Shown here: in pieces, positions 15,644 through 21,670 of the stretch
Numbering within the stretch: position 1 is the stretch's first letter
How the letters are laid out: every line of letters begins with the position of its first letter
Origin: an uncultured Oscillospiraceae bacterium
GTDB taxonomy: Bacteria; Bacillota; Clostridia; Oscillospirales; Acutalibacteraceae
Assembly (NCBI GenBank): GCA_905211675.1
Contig: CAJMBP010000023.1
Location: 1-21,670, forward strand
Direction of reading: 5' to 3'
DNA length: 21,670 bases
Notes under the pieces: model-generated
Told to the model about the DNA's origin: nothing
What the model saw: the letters and a program-made list of their open reading frames with translations, nothing else
Database searches by the model: none
Position numbers and translations under genes: made by a program

Positions 15644-15659
15644 CCAAATCTTGATTTGG
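15644..15659 (-). promoter_or_regulatory. Hairpin abutting the recA ribosome binding site
   Basis: On the - strand CCAAATC (15659-15653) and GATTTGG (15650-15644) are exact reverse complements around AA, giving a 6-bp stem with a CAAG loop. The last two G of the stem are the first bases of the recA SD (GGAGG), so folding would mask part of the SD. Confidence 0.4.
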
Positions 15660-15663
15660 TTAT

Positions 15664-15669
15664 ATTATA
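15664..15669 (-). promoter_or_regulatory. Possible recA -10 element (TATAAT)
   Basis: A perfect TATAAT lies across the prmC stop codon, 32 bases before the recA ATG. At 17-18 bases upstream only AGTTTT/TAGTTT is found, a poor -35. If used, transcription would begin at or next to the recA leader hairpin. Confidence 0.35.
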
Positions 15670-16516
15670 AACTATTCAGTGTCCCGAAAACTACCCTGTC
15701 GATTCCGTTTAGGTCGGCGCACTTTGTTATGTTTTCAAAGCCCTGCTGTTTCATAATATCGGCAACCGCTTCCGCCTGATTTATGCCTACTTCAAAAGCC
15801 ATAGCTCCGCCTTTTTTAAGATAGGCCTTATATTCTGCCGCTATATGTTTATAAAACAAAAGTCCGTCAGCACCGCCTGACAGTGCCGAGGCAGGCTCAA
15901 AGGTAACCTCGGGTTGAAGGTCTTTCATACCGCCCTCATCAATATAAGGCGGATTGCTGACAATCAGGTCATAAAGCCCGTCGGCGCCCTCGGTTTTTAA
16001 AACGTCGCCCTTCAATATTTTCACGTCAGCATTATTATGCTCGGCATTTTTTACGGTGTAACCAAATGCCTCGTCAAACTTTTCAACCAATGTAACCTCG
16101 GCGTCTTGACATTCGCATTTAAGCGTAATGCCTATACAGCCCGAGCCGGCGCACAAATCAAGCACCTCGGCACCTTTTTTTTGCTTTAAAAATTCCAAGC
16201 AAACATCTATCAGCGTTTCGGTGTCGCTTCGCGGAATTAACACCCCGGGGCCCACAAAAAACTCACGGCCGTAAAAGCTCCATTTGCCGAATATGTACTG
16301 CAACGGATAGCGGATAAGCCTTTGTTTTATTATTGCGGTCAGATTGTTTTGCTGAAATTCGGTTAAAGGCTGTGTGTATTTGGTAAGTATTTGTGCGTTT
16401 GTATAGCCCGTTATATGCTTAATTATCTGTTTAGACTCAAAAACATAATCTTCTATACCCGCCGCCTCTAACTGTCTTTTGCAGTCGTTATATGCTTCAA
16501 ATATTGTTTTGCTCAT
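15665..16516 (-). CDS. prmC: Release factor glutamine methyltransferase PrmC (HemK)
   Basis: This 283-residue protein methylates the GGQ glutamine of release factors RF1/RF2. It has the N-terminal helical substrate-binding domain, LIPRSDTE (93-100), the SAM loop DLCAGSGCIGI (120-130) and the catalytic NPPY (188-191). I chose ATG 16516, which has GGAG nine bases upstream and gives the usual length; a frame opening at 16579 would add 21 residues that look like a shadow of the upstream gene. It overlaps the DUF1385 gene by 20 bases in another frame. In many Firmicutes prmC sits beside this DUF1385 gene and prfA; prfA is not here. Confidence 0.93.
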   Translation of the reverse strand: MSKTIFEAYNDCKRQLEAAGIEDYVFESKQIIKHITGYTNAQILTKYTQPLTEFQQNNLTAIIKQRLIRYPLQYIFGKWSFYGREFFVGPGVLIPRSDTETLIDVCLEFLKQKKGAEVLDLCAGSGCIGITLKCECQDAEVTLVEKFDEAFGYTVKNAEHNNADVKILKGDVLKTEGADGLYDLIVSNPPYIDEGGMKDLQPEVTFEPASALSGGADGLLFYKHIAAEYKAYLKKGGAMAFEVGINQAEAVADIMKQQGFENITKCADLNGIDRVVFGTLNSL

Positions 16517-17468
16517 CTGACACTTCTCCGCCGTCACTGTCGGTAATTTCATCGCAGGCTTTAAGTGCCGCGATTGCAATTTCTATCATATCGTCCTCGG
16601 GTTCCTTGGTGGTGATATGCTGTAACCACATACCCGGAGCCGAAATTATTTTGGTTAAAACATTGTCGTATTTACCACAAATTTTCAGCACCTCGTAACC
16701 GAGCCCGCATATTATGGGCAGCATTAAGATTTTCACTATAATCCAAAACCACGCAATATCATATATCGACGGAAAAATCATTTGCACAAGGGTTGATACG
16801 AGCATGCTTACAAGTATCATCAAAATTAGAAACGATGTTCCGCAACGAGGGTGAAAACGCTTTTGCCGCCTTACATTTTCTACCGTAAGCGGCAGACCCG
16901 CTTCATAACAGAAAATGGTTTTATGCTCGGCACCGTGATAGGCAAACACCCGCTTAATATCGGGCACAAATGACACAATCCACATATATGCCACTATTAC
17001 GGCAAGCTTTATTAGCTGTTCTATGCCTGACCTTGCAAGCTTTGAAAATTCCGAGCCTTTTAGCCATTCAAGACCCGCCACGGCATAGCGCGGTATTCCC
17101 AAAAACAGAACCAACGCCAACGCCACTCCGAGCACCGTGCCTATTGTCATAACGGCGGCGGTAAATGCCGATTCTTTTTTCGCGCTCTTCGGTTTTTCGT
17201 CCTCTTCAATATCGGCAAAGCCGGATATTTCTGCCGATTTCATCATTGCCGAATAGCCCTGCACCATAGCCTCTATATACGACACTACGCCTCTTATTAC
17301 AGGCAGGCTTAAAATCTTATACTTTTCTTTAACGCTTTTTTCGTTTATAAAGCTTATATCGATTGTTTTGTCGGGCTTTCGCACGGCAAGTGCCGTCTTT
17401 TTTTGAGGGTTTTTCATCATAATTCCCTCAATCAGCGCCTGACCGCCTATTGATGTATATTTTGCCAA
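16497..17468 (-). CDS. yqhQ: DUF1385 family membrane protein, YqhQ-like
   Basis: This 323-residue protein opens with IGGQALIEGIMMKNP, the hallmark of DUF1385, and later carries HGAEHKTIFCYEAG and KRFHPRCGTSFL, a His/Cys-rich conserved core that may bind metal. Membrane segments lie around 105-125, 155-170 and 210-260. Its biochemical function is not established to my knowledge. The start codon is TTG (17468-17466): AGGGGAAG lies seven bases upstream within the last codons of the histidine kinase gene, and no ATG exists before the conserved motif. One base separates it from that gene's stop, so it is probably coupled to the sensor operon. Confidence 0.9.
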   Translation of the reverse strand: MAKYTSIGGQALIEGIMMKNPQKKTALAVRKPDKTIDISFINEKSVKEKYKILSLPVIRGVVSYIEAMVQGYSAMMKSAEISGFADIEEDEKPKSAKKESAFTAAVMTIGTVLGVALALVLFLGIPRYAVAGLEWLKGSEFSKLARSGIEQLIKLAVIVAYMWIVSFVPDIKRVFAYHGAEHKTIFCYEAGLPLTVENVRRQKRFHPRCGTSFLILMILVSMLVSTLVQMIFPSIYDIAWFWIIVKILMLPIICGLGYEVLKICGKYDNVLTKIISAPGMWLQHITTKEPEDDMIEIAIAALKACDEITDSDGGEVSDEQNNI

Positions 17469-17469
17469 T

Positions 17470-19005
17470 TTAAACTTCCCCTGTTTCAGATGAATGTTGT
17501 TCTTCTAATCCGCCGTTCTCTTCAAGCGGCAGAATTTGTTGTTCGCTTTCAAGCGGCTCGATAATCTCCTCCGCGGTATTTTGCGGCTCCTCTTCGGGCG
17601 GCTCATAAAGCGGAAGAACTATTGTAACGGTGGTTCCCACTCCTTCGGTAGACTCTATAAACAGCAAGCCCTGATGCTGCTTTATAATCTCATCAGCTAC
17701 GGCAAGACCTATGCCGCTTCCGCGAACGGTTTTATTTGATTTAAAAAACTTTTCTTTTACACGGTCGATATCTTCAGCGGGAATACCCACGCCCGTATCT
17801 TTTACCACAATGCGCACGCAACCCTCCTCGGTGCCTTGCGCCACAAGAACAAGCCCGCCCTTTTCGGTGTATTTTACGGCGTTATCGATAACATTTATAA
17901 AAACCTGCTTGAGTCTGTCTGGGTCGCCCATTACAACGGCGCCCTGCGCCGGCGGTGTGTAAGACAGCTCAATGCCCTGCTTTACCGCAAGCTCAACATA
18001 CATATCGGACACTGTGCTCAAAAGCTGTGACACATCTATCGGAATAACATTATTGACTATCATTCTGCCCGATTGCATACGCGAAAAGTCGAGCAAATCT
18101 TCAACTAGCCCCGAAAGTCTGTCGGCTTCGCTTAAAACTACATCCAGCCCCCGTTCAACAAGCTCCTGATCGGTGCCTATCGACATTTTTGCGGTTTCAC
18201 CCCAGCCGCGTATAGCGGTAAGCGGGGTGCGAAGCTCGTGCGATACCGAGGATATAAAATCGTTTTTCATGGTTTCGGCGTTTTGCAGTTCGCTTGCCAT
18301 ATAGTTAATGGTTTCGGAAAGCTCGCCTATTTCATCGTTTTCTTTAATCTGAAGCCTCGCTTCGAAATCGCCGCCAGCAATCTTGCGCGCTGTGTTGCCC
18401 ATTTCACGCAGATGCGCCACGATTGATTTTATAAAGAAGATTCCCGATACGGCGCAAAGCCCAAGCACCGAAACATATAAAAGTACCATTACGGCTACCG
18501 TAAGATTGATTTTTCGGTAGGCGGCTTTTAATGAGGTTATCCAGCGGTAGGCGCCCAAAACAGATCCGTCATTTGCGCGTATTACCTGAATGCCCGCCAT
18601 AATCTTTTCGCCGCCCGAATTTTTAAGCCGTGTCACCGTTTTGCCCGACGACGATATAACCGCGCGCTCATATTCTGCCGCGACGCTGTCGGTAGGCTGA
18701 AAGCCGGTGGTCGAAACCAATATATTGCCGCCCGAGCTTATAACCTGAACCTCTATCTTGTCTTTATGCTCAAAGCTTTCGGAGGCTTCTATGGAAAGGT
18801 CATAAAAATTTTCGCGGCTTGCCGAAGAAAGGCTGTCAAAATATTTCGCATAATCTGCCGCCTGAGTCTGCACGCTGTTAAATATAAGCGATACAAACAT
18901 TGCCGTAACAATTACGGCTATTGCGGAAACCGCCGCAACAATAATTAAATACACATTTAAAAGCCAACGCATCGTTATGCTTTTAAAATTGATTTTAAGC
19001 TTCAC
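17470..19005 (-). CDS. HAMP-domain sensor histidine kinase with acidic tail
   Basis: This is a 511-residue two-component sensor. From the N-terminus: a membrane helix (about 14-43), an extracytoplasmic sensor domain (about 44-165), a second helix (168-192), a HAMP linker (193-245), HisKA with the phosphorylated His at about 256 (SSVSHELRTPL), and an HATPase with N-box (NVIDNAVKYTEKGG), DTGVGIP and GSGIGLAV. The last 45 or so residues form an unusual Glu/Pro-rich acidic extension. No PAS domain is present. GTG 19005 is preferred, since AGGCAGG lies eight bases upstream; GTG 19014, in frame, is too close to any SD. It is encoded after its response regulator, with a 46-base gap. The ligand is unknown. 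Confidence 0.9.
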   Translation of the reverse strand: MKLKINFKSITMRWLLNVYLIIVAAVSAIAVIVTAMFVSLIFNSVQTQAADYAKYFDSLSSASRENFYDLSIEASESFEHKDKIEVQVISSGGNILVSTTGFQPTDSVAAEYERAVISSSGKTVTRLKNSGGEKIMAGIQVIRANDGSVLGAYRWITSLKAAYRKINLTVAVMVLLYVSVLGLCAVSGIFFIKSIVAHLREMGNTARKIAGGDFEARLQIKENDEIGELSETINYMASELQNAETMKNDFISSVSHELRTPLTAIRGWGETAKMSIGTDQELVERGLDVVLSEADRLSGLVEDLLDFSRMQSGRMIVNNVIPIDVSQLLSTVSDMYVELAVKQGIELSYTPPAQGAVVMGDPDRLKQVFINVIDNAVKYTEKGGLVLVAQGTEEGCVRIVVKDTGVGIPAEDIDRVKEKFFKSNKTVRGSGIGLAVADEIIKQHQGLLFIESTEGVGTTVTIVLPLYEPPEEEPQNTAEEIIEPLESEQQILPLEENGGLEEQHSSETGEV

Positions 19006-19051
19006 AGCGTGCACCTGCCTTTCTTTTTAAAATTTAAAAATCAAACTGCCG

Positions 19052-19750
19052 CTATCGGCTTTCCCACTGATAGCCCTTGCCCCACACGGTTATAATGTGC
19101 TTTGGGTCGGACGGGTCTGTCTCTATTTTCATACGCAGTCTGCGTATATTAACATCTACAATCTTTTCTTCGCCGCAATAGCTTTCGCCCCACACCTTTA
19201 CAAGTATGTCTCGGCGGCTTATCGGCGTGTCGGGATTTTGAAAAAAGTATTCCATTATTTGAAATTCAACCTGTGTAAGCTCGATTTCTCTGCCGCCCTT
19301 TGAAAGCGAACGGCGGCGCAGGTCAAGCACAAATTCACCCGAAAGCAACTCGCTTGTGGGCTTGGCACTTACATTTGAGGCGCTCACTCTTCGGTAAAGC
19401 GAATCAACGCGCGCCAAAAGCTCGGTAGGGCTGAAGGGCTTTGTTACATAATCGTCGGCGCCTATCATAAGACCGCTTATTTTGTCCATCTCCTGAGATT
19501 TTGCGGTGAGCATTATTATGCCGATTGAACCCGAACGGCTTCGAAGCTCCTTGCAAAGCGTAAAGCCGTCCATTCCCGGCATCATTACATCAAGCAGTGC
19601 AATATCAAAGCCCTTTGAATCGCTGTCGAATATGTCAAGCGCCTCTTCGCCGCTTCCTGCCTCGACCGTTTCATAGCCTACGCGCTTTAAATTTATTGCC
19701 TCAAACTCTCTTATTGCGGCTTCGTCTTCGACTATAAGTATTCTTTTCAT
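19052..19750 (-). CDS. OmpR/PhoB-type response regulator
   Basis: This 232-residue protein has a receiver domain with the acidic pair E8/D9, phospho-acceptor D54, T82 and K104 (all canonical), and a C-terminal winged-helix DNA-binding domain (about 133-232) ending in the WGKGYQWE turn with the recognition segment VDVNIRRLRMKIE. It is the partner of the histidine kinase downstream. The ATG overlaps the TGA of the lipoprotein gene (ATGA, 19747-19750), with GGGGAG upstream, so lipoprotein and regulator are translationally coupled. Its target genes cannot be read here, though its own promoter is a candidate. Confidence 0.95.
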   Translation of the reverse strand: MKRILIVEDEAAIREFEAINLKRVGYETVEAGSGEEALDIFDSDSKGFDIALLDVMMPGMDGFTLCKELRSRSGSIGIIMLTAKSQEMDKISGLMIGADDYVTKPFSPTELLARVDSLYRRVSASNVSAKPTSELLSGEFVLDLRRRSLSKGGREIELTQVEFQIMEYFFQNPDTPISRRDILVKVWGESYCGEEKIVDVNIRRLRMKIETDPSDPKHIITVWGKGYQWESR

Positions 19751-21069
19751 TTCTGCTCCCCTATCATAGCGAACATGGTTTTAACCGTGTCTGCCGTAAT
19801 ACCTGCCGCCTGTGCGGCGTCAGTTATGGACGCCGCAAAAACGGTGCTTTCGTTTCGGTAAATTTCGGTAAGGTTTTTGCCGCCCGTTTCACCCTTTTTC
19901 CAATCCTCGGCCTCTGTTGCCGTTACGCTCATAAGCATTTCGCCCACGGCGCCGCTCGACGAGTCGTACAAATAAAAACTGCGCCTGTGATTTTCAATAT
20001 CTTTTAAAACCGCTATCGAACCCACTAAATTATTTGGAATGTTCAAATAGTACCCGTCAACCGTATTTACAACCGTAACCGACTTTACAGAAAGCTTTTC
20101 ACCGTTGAACGAACACCAATTTGTATAATAAAGCTTTTCATCGCCGCCCGCCGCGTTAGGCAGGTCGGACGCAACAGGAATTTCAAGTATTCCGTCACCG
20201 TTAATGTCGGCCATCGACAGATTTGCGGCGCGCAGTGTCAGTGTGTTTTCGTTTGATGTTTCCTTGTCGAGCAGTGGGTTTATAAGCTCGCCGCGTGACA
20301 TGAACAGCACCTCGGTAACAGCGCCTACACCCTTTATTTCATCAATGTAAACTGCCTTTTGCCCCGATAACAACACCGAGAGGGTAGGTGCCGCCGCCGT
20401 TTTTACATTTTGGTCAAGCCCGCAACCGGCGGTTTGCGCCATACCGTCGCCGGTATAGCTGTAAATTGTTGCCTTGTTTGTTCTTTCGGCCGTGTTAAGC
20501 AGGTGAACAAAAATTTCGTTGACACCGTTGCCGTCAAGGTCACAGCACAAAAAGCCCGTATAGGGCTGAAGCATTTTTTGAACAAGGCTGTCGCCCGCAA
20601 AGGCAAAAACACTTAACTGTTTTTCGCTGTTTCCGTTAACCTCCCAGCCGACTAAAATTTCTTCGGTACCGTCGCCGTCAAGGTCGCAAAACTCTACCGT
20701 TTCAACACCTGTTGCAACAATAGTTTGATTTGCAACCGAAACCCATTTGCCATCTCTTTGACAAATAGCGTTTATGTGCATATTTATCATTTCGTCGTCG
20801 TTGGTGCTGTAAAAAGCAAAGGCTTCAAACACGGCATCGGCGTTAATGTCTTCAAGCACAACGGCAGAACGGTGAACACCCGCGGTTGGGTATTCAAGCT
20901 TATATTCACTACCCGCGCTCTCTTTAAGCGCCTGGGCTATGGGGTACATATCGCCCGTAAGCTCGGGCGGCGACAGCAGCTGGTCGGGGTTATTGACATA
21001 GGCGCAGCCGCAACACAAACAGCAAATGCACAGCGACAGCATAAACATTGCAATCTTTTTTAATTTCAC
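19747..21069 (-). CDS. Lipoprotein with FG-GAP/VCBS-like calcium-type repeats
   Basis: This 440-residue protein starts with a lipoprotein signal peptide: KLKK, a hydrophobic stretch, and a cysteine cluster with the likely lipidated Cys at 22 (CCGC). Six of residues 14-22 are cysteines, which is unusual. The mature part contains DLDGDG (129-134), DLDGNG (177-182) and DINGDG (288-293), with a degenerate DINADA (74-79). Each is followed by an acidic residue and a hydrophobic strand, as in FG-GAP/VCBS propeller blades or Ca-binding loops. The start is GTG 21069, eight bases after GGGGG; the nearer ATG gives only Met-Pro-stop. It leads the leftward block and overlaps the response regulator gene, suggesting a role in or under the sensor. 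I do not know a named family for it. Confidence 0.8.
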   Translation of the reverse strand: MKLKKIAMFMLSLCICCLCCGCAYVNNPDQLLSPPELTGDMYPIAQALKESAGSEYKLEYPTAGVHRSAVVLEDINADAVFEAFAFYSTNDDEMINMHINAICQRDGKWVSVANQTIVATGVETVEFCDLDGDGTEEILVGWEVNGNSEKQLSVFAFAGDSLVQKMLQPYTGFLCCDLDGNGVNEIFVHLLNTAERTNKATIYSYTGDGMAQTAGCGLDQNVKTAAAPTLSVLLSGQKAVYIDEIKGVGAVTEVLFMSRGELINPLLDKETSNENTLTLRAANLSMADINGDGILEIPVASDLPNAAGGDEKLYYTNWCSFNGEKLSVKSVTVVNTVDGYYLNIPNNLVGSIAVLKDIENHRRSFYLYDSSSGAVGEMLMSVTATEAEDWKKGETGGKNLTEIYRNESTVFAASITDAAQAAGITADTVKTMFAMIGEQK

Positions 21070-21100
21070 GGCATACGCCCCCTTTTACAGATATTTATAC

Positions 21101-21113
21101 ATAATGCATTATA
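21101..21113 (-). promoter_or_regulatory. -10 element of the leftward operon with overlapping palindrome
   Basis: TATAAT on the - strand (21113-21108) lies about 40 bases before the lipoprotein GTG. No good -35 is found 16-18 bases upstream, only T-rich sequence, as expected for an activator-dependent promoter. The perfect 12-base palindrome ATAATGCATTAT (21101-21112) overlaps it and could be an operator. Confidence 0.4.
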
Positions 21114-21167
21114 TCACAACACAGAGCAAAATAAAAGATATTTTTACTTAATTTTTCAACAAAATGA

Positions 21168-21196
21168 TTGCAAGCGGCGGCGAATTATTGTATCAT
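21168..21196 (+). promoter_or_regulatory. Sigma-A type promoter of the radical SAM gene
   Basis: TTGCAA (21168-21173) and TATCAT (21191-21196) are 17 bases apart, close to the vegetative consensus. The expected start point, near 21203, leaves a leader of about 23 bases carrying the GGTGA ribosome binding site. Confidence 0.6.
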
Positions 21197-21225
21197 CTAT
21201 TTAACAAAAGAAATTTGGTGACATT

Positions 21226-21670
21226 ATGAACGAAAAAAGATTGGAACAACTGCTTTTAACGGTGCAAAAGCCGGGCAGATACTCTGGCGGAGAGGTTAAT
21301 CAGGTTGTAAAGGACAAGTCGGCGGACACCGTTCGCTTTGCCTTTTGTTTTCCCGATACATACGAAATAGGTATGAGCCATTTGGGAATGAAGATTCTTT
21401 ATTCGCTCTTCAACGAGCGTGAAGACATTTGGTGCGAACGCGTTTTTGCCCCGTGGACAGACTTTGAAAAGGTTATGCGTGAAAACGATATTCCGCTTTA
21501 CGCGCTTGAAAGCCGCGACAGCATACGCGACTTTGATTTTGTCGGCTTTACACTGCAATACGAGCTGTCTTATACAAACATACTTTTAATGCTCGATCTC
21601 GGCGGAATTCCGCTTAAAGCCGCCGACCGTGACGACAGCTGGCCGATTATTGTTGCAGGAGGGCCTTGCA
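21226..21670 (+). CDS. TIGR03960-type B12-binding/radical SAM protein, 5' part
   Basis: The frame opens at ATG 21226, with GGTGA five to nine bases upstream, and runs 148 codons to the window edge without a stop. The visible part is the N-terminal cobalamin-binding-like region: LLLTVQKPGRYSGGE (9-23), FCFPDTYEIGMSHLGMKIL, ERVFAPW, IPLYALES, FVGFTLQYELSYTNIL and IIVAGGPC. These blocks are typical of the conserved TIGR03960 family, which often precedes a DUF2344 (TIGR03936) gene and is of uncertain function, perhaps RNA modification. The radical SAM CxxxCxxC motif must lie beyond the edge. It is divergent from the lipoprotein operon. Confidence 0.88.
   Translation, partial: MNEKRLEQLLLTVQKPGRYSGGEVNQVVKDKSADTVRFAFCFPDTYEIGMSHLGMKILYSLFNEREDIWCERVFAPWTDFEKVMRENDIPLYALESRDSIRDFDFVGFTLQYELSYTNILLMLDLGGIPLKAADRDDSWPIIVAGGPC

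Noticed and set aside
15633..15647. Longer RecA start at TTG 15647
   Set aside because: The five extra codons run across the GGAGG SD that serves ATG 15632.
19024..19040. Inverted repeat of TTTTTAAA around one A between the regulator and kinase genes
   Set aside because: It is entirely A/T with almost no loop, so it is unlikely to be a stable hairpin; simple A/T richness explains it.
1..21670. CRISPR arrays, tRNA/rRNA genes, insertion sequences, phage genes, parS-like or Noc-box palindromes
   Set aside because: None was seen by eye on either strand; a parS/Noc-box search with mismatches and a tRNA scan were not possible here.

Overview
The window looks like a stretch of chromosome from a low-to-moderate G+C Gram-positive bacterium, most likely a gut-type Clostridia (Oscillospiraceae/Ruminococcaceae-like). 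The signs are a Noc-type ParB protein, a LytR-CpsA-Psr (LCP) wall ligase, DUF1385/YqhQ, the recA-recX-rimO-pgsA series, a TIGR03960-type B12/radical SAM protein, strong AGGAGG-type ribosome binding sites, and TTG/GTG starts. I see no rRNA, tRNA, CRISPR array, transposon or phage gene. The taxonomic call is inference from gene families; no search was run.

Layout. Positions 1-261 hold a weak terminator-like hairpin, a good sigma-A promoter and an unusual leader for a rightward noc-like gene (262-1113). It converges across a 140-base spacer with three hairpins on a block of 20 leftward genes (21069 down to 1254). Within that block the largest gap is 46 bases and many genes overlap. A divergent promoter region (21070-21225) then separates the block from a rightward TIGR03960-type radical SAM gene that runs off the right edge.

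The leftward block, in transcription order, has four themes. (1) A lipoprotein with FG-GAP-like DxDGDG repeats, an OmpR-type response regulator and a HAMP histidine kinase form a surface-sensing unit, followed by DUF1385/YqhQ. (2) A housekeeping core: prmC, recA, recX, rimO, pgsA, cysE, cysS, a TrmN6-like methyltransferase and rsmI, covering release-factor, rRNA, tRNA and S12 modification, recombination, phospholipid head-group synthesis and cysteine supply and charging. (3) An LCP-family protein with a Ser/Glu-rich repeat tail and a small acidic Cys-rich protein. (4) A cell-envelope module: PlsC-type acyltransferase, Wzx/MATE-fold flippase, a large GT-C-like DUF2142 membrane protein, a GT2 polyprenyl-phosphate glycosyltransferase and a small DUF2304 membrane protein.

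The gene set of part 4 matches the functions of streptococcal GacI/GacJ/GacK/GacL: make a polyprenyl-P-sugar, flip it, and transfer it outside the membrane to a wall polymer. With the LCP gene just upstream, the simplest reading is a module that decorates a secondary wall polymer or glycolipid. The backbone genes are not in the window, so its target is unknown. This module, the noc leader and the lipoprotein/two-component unit are the parts most worth following up; the rest is ordinary core genome.
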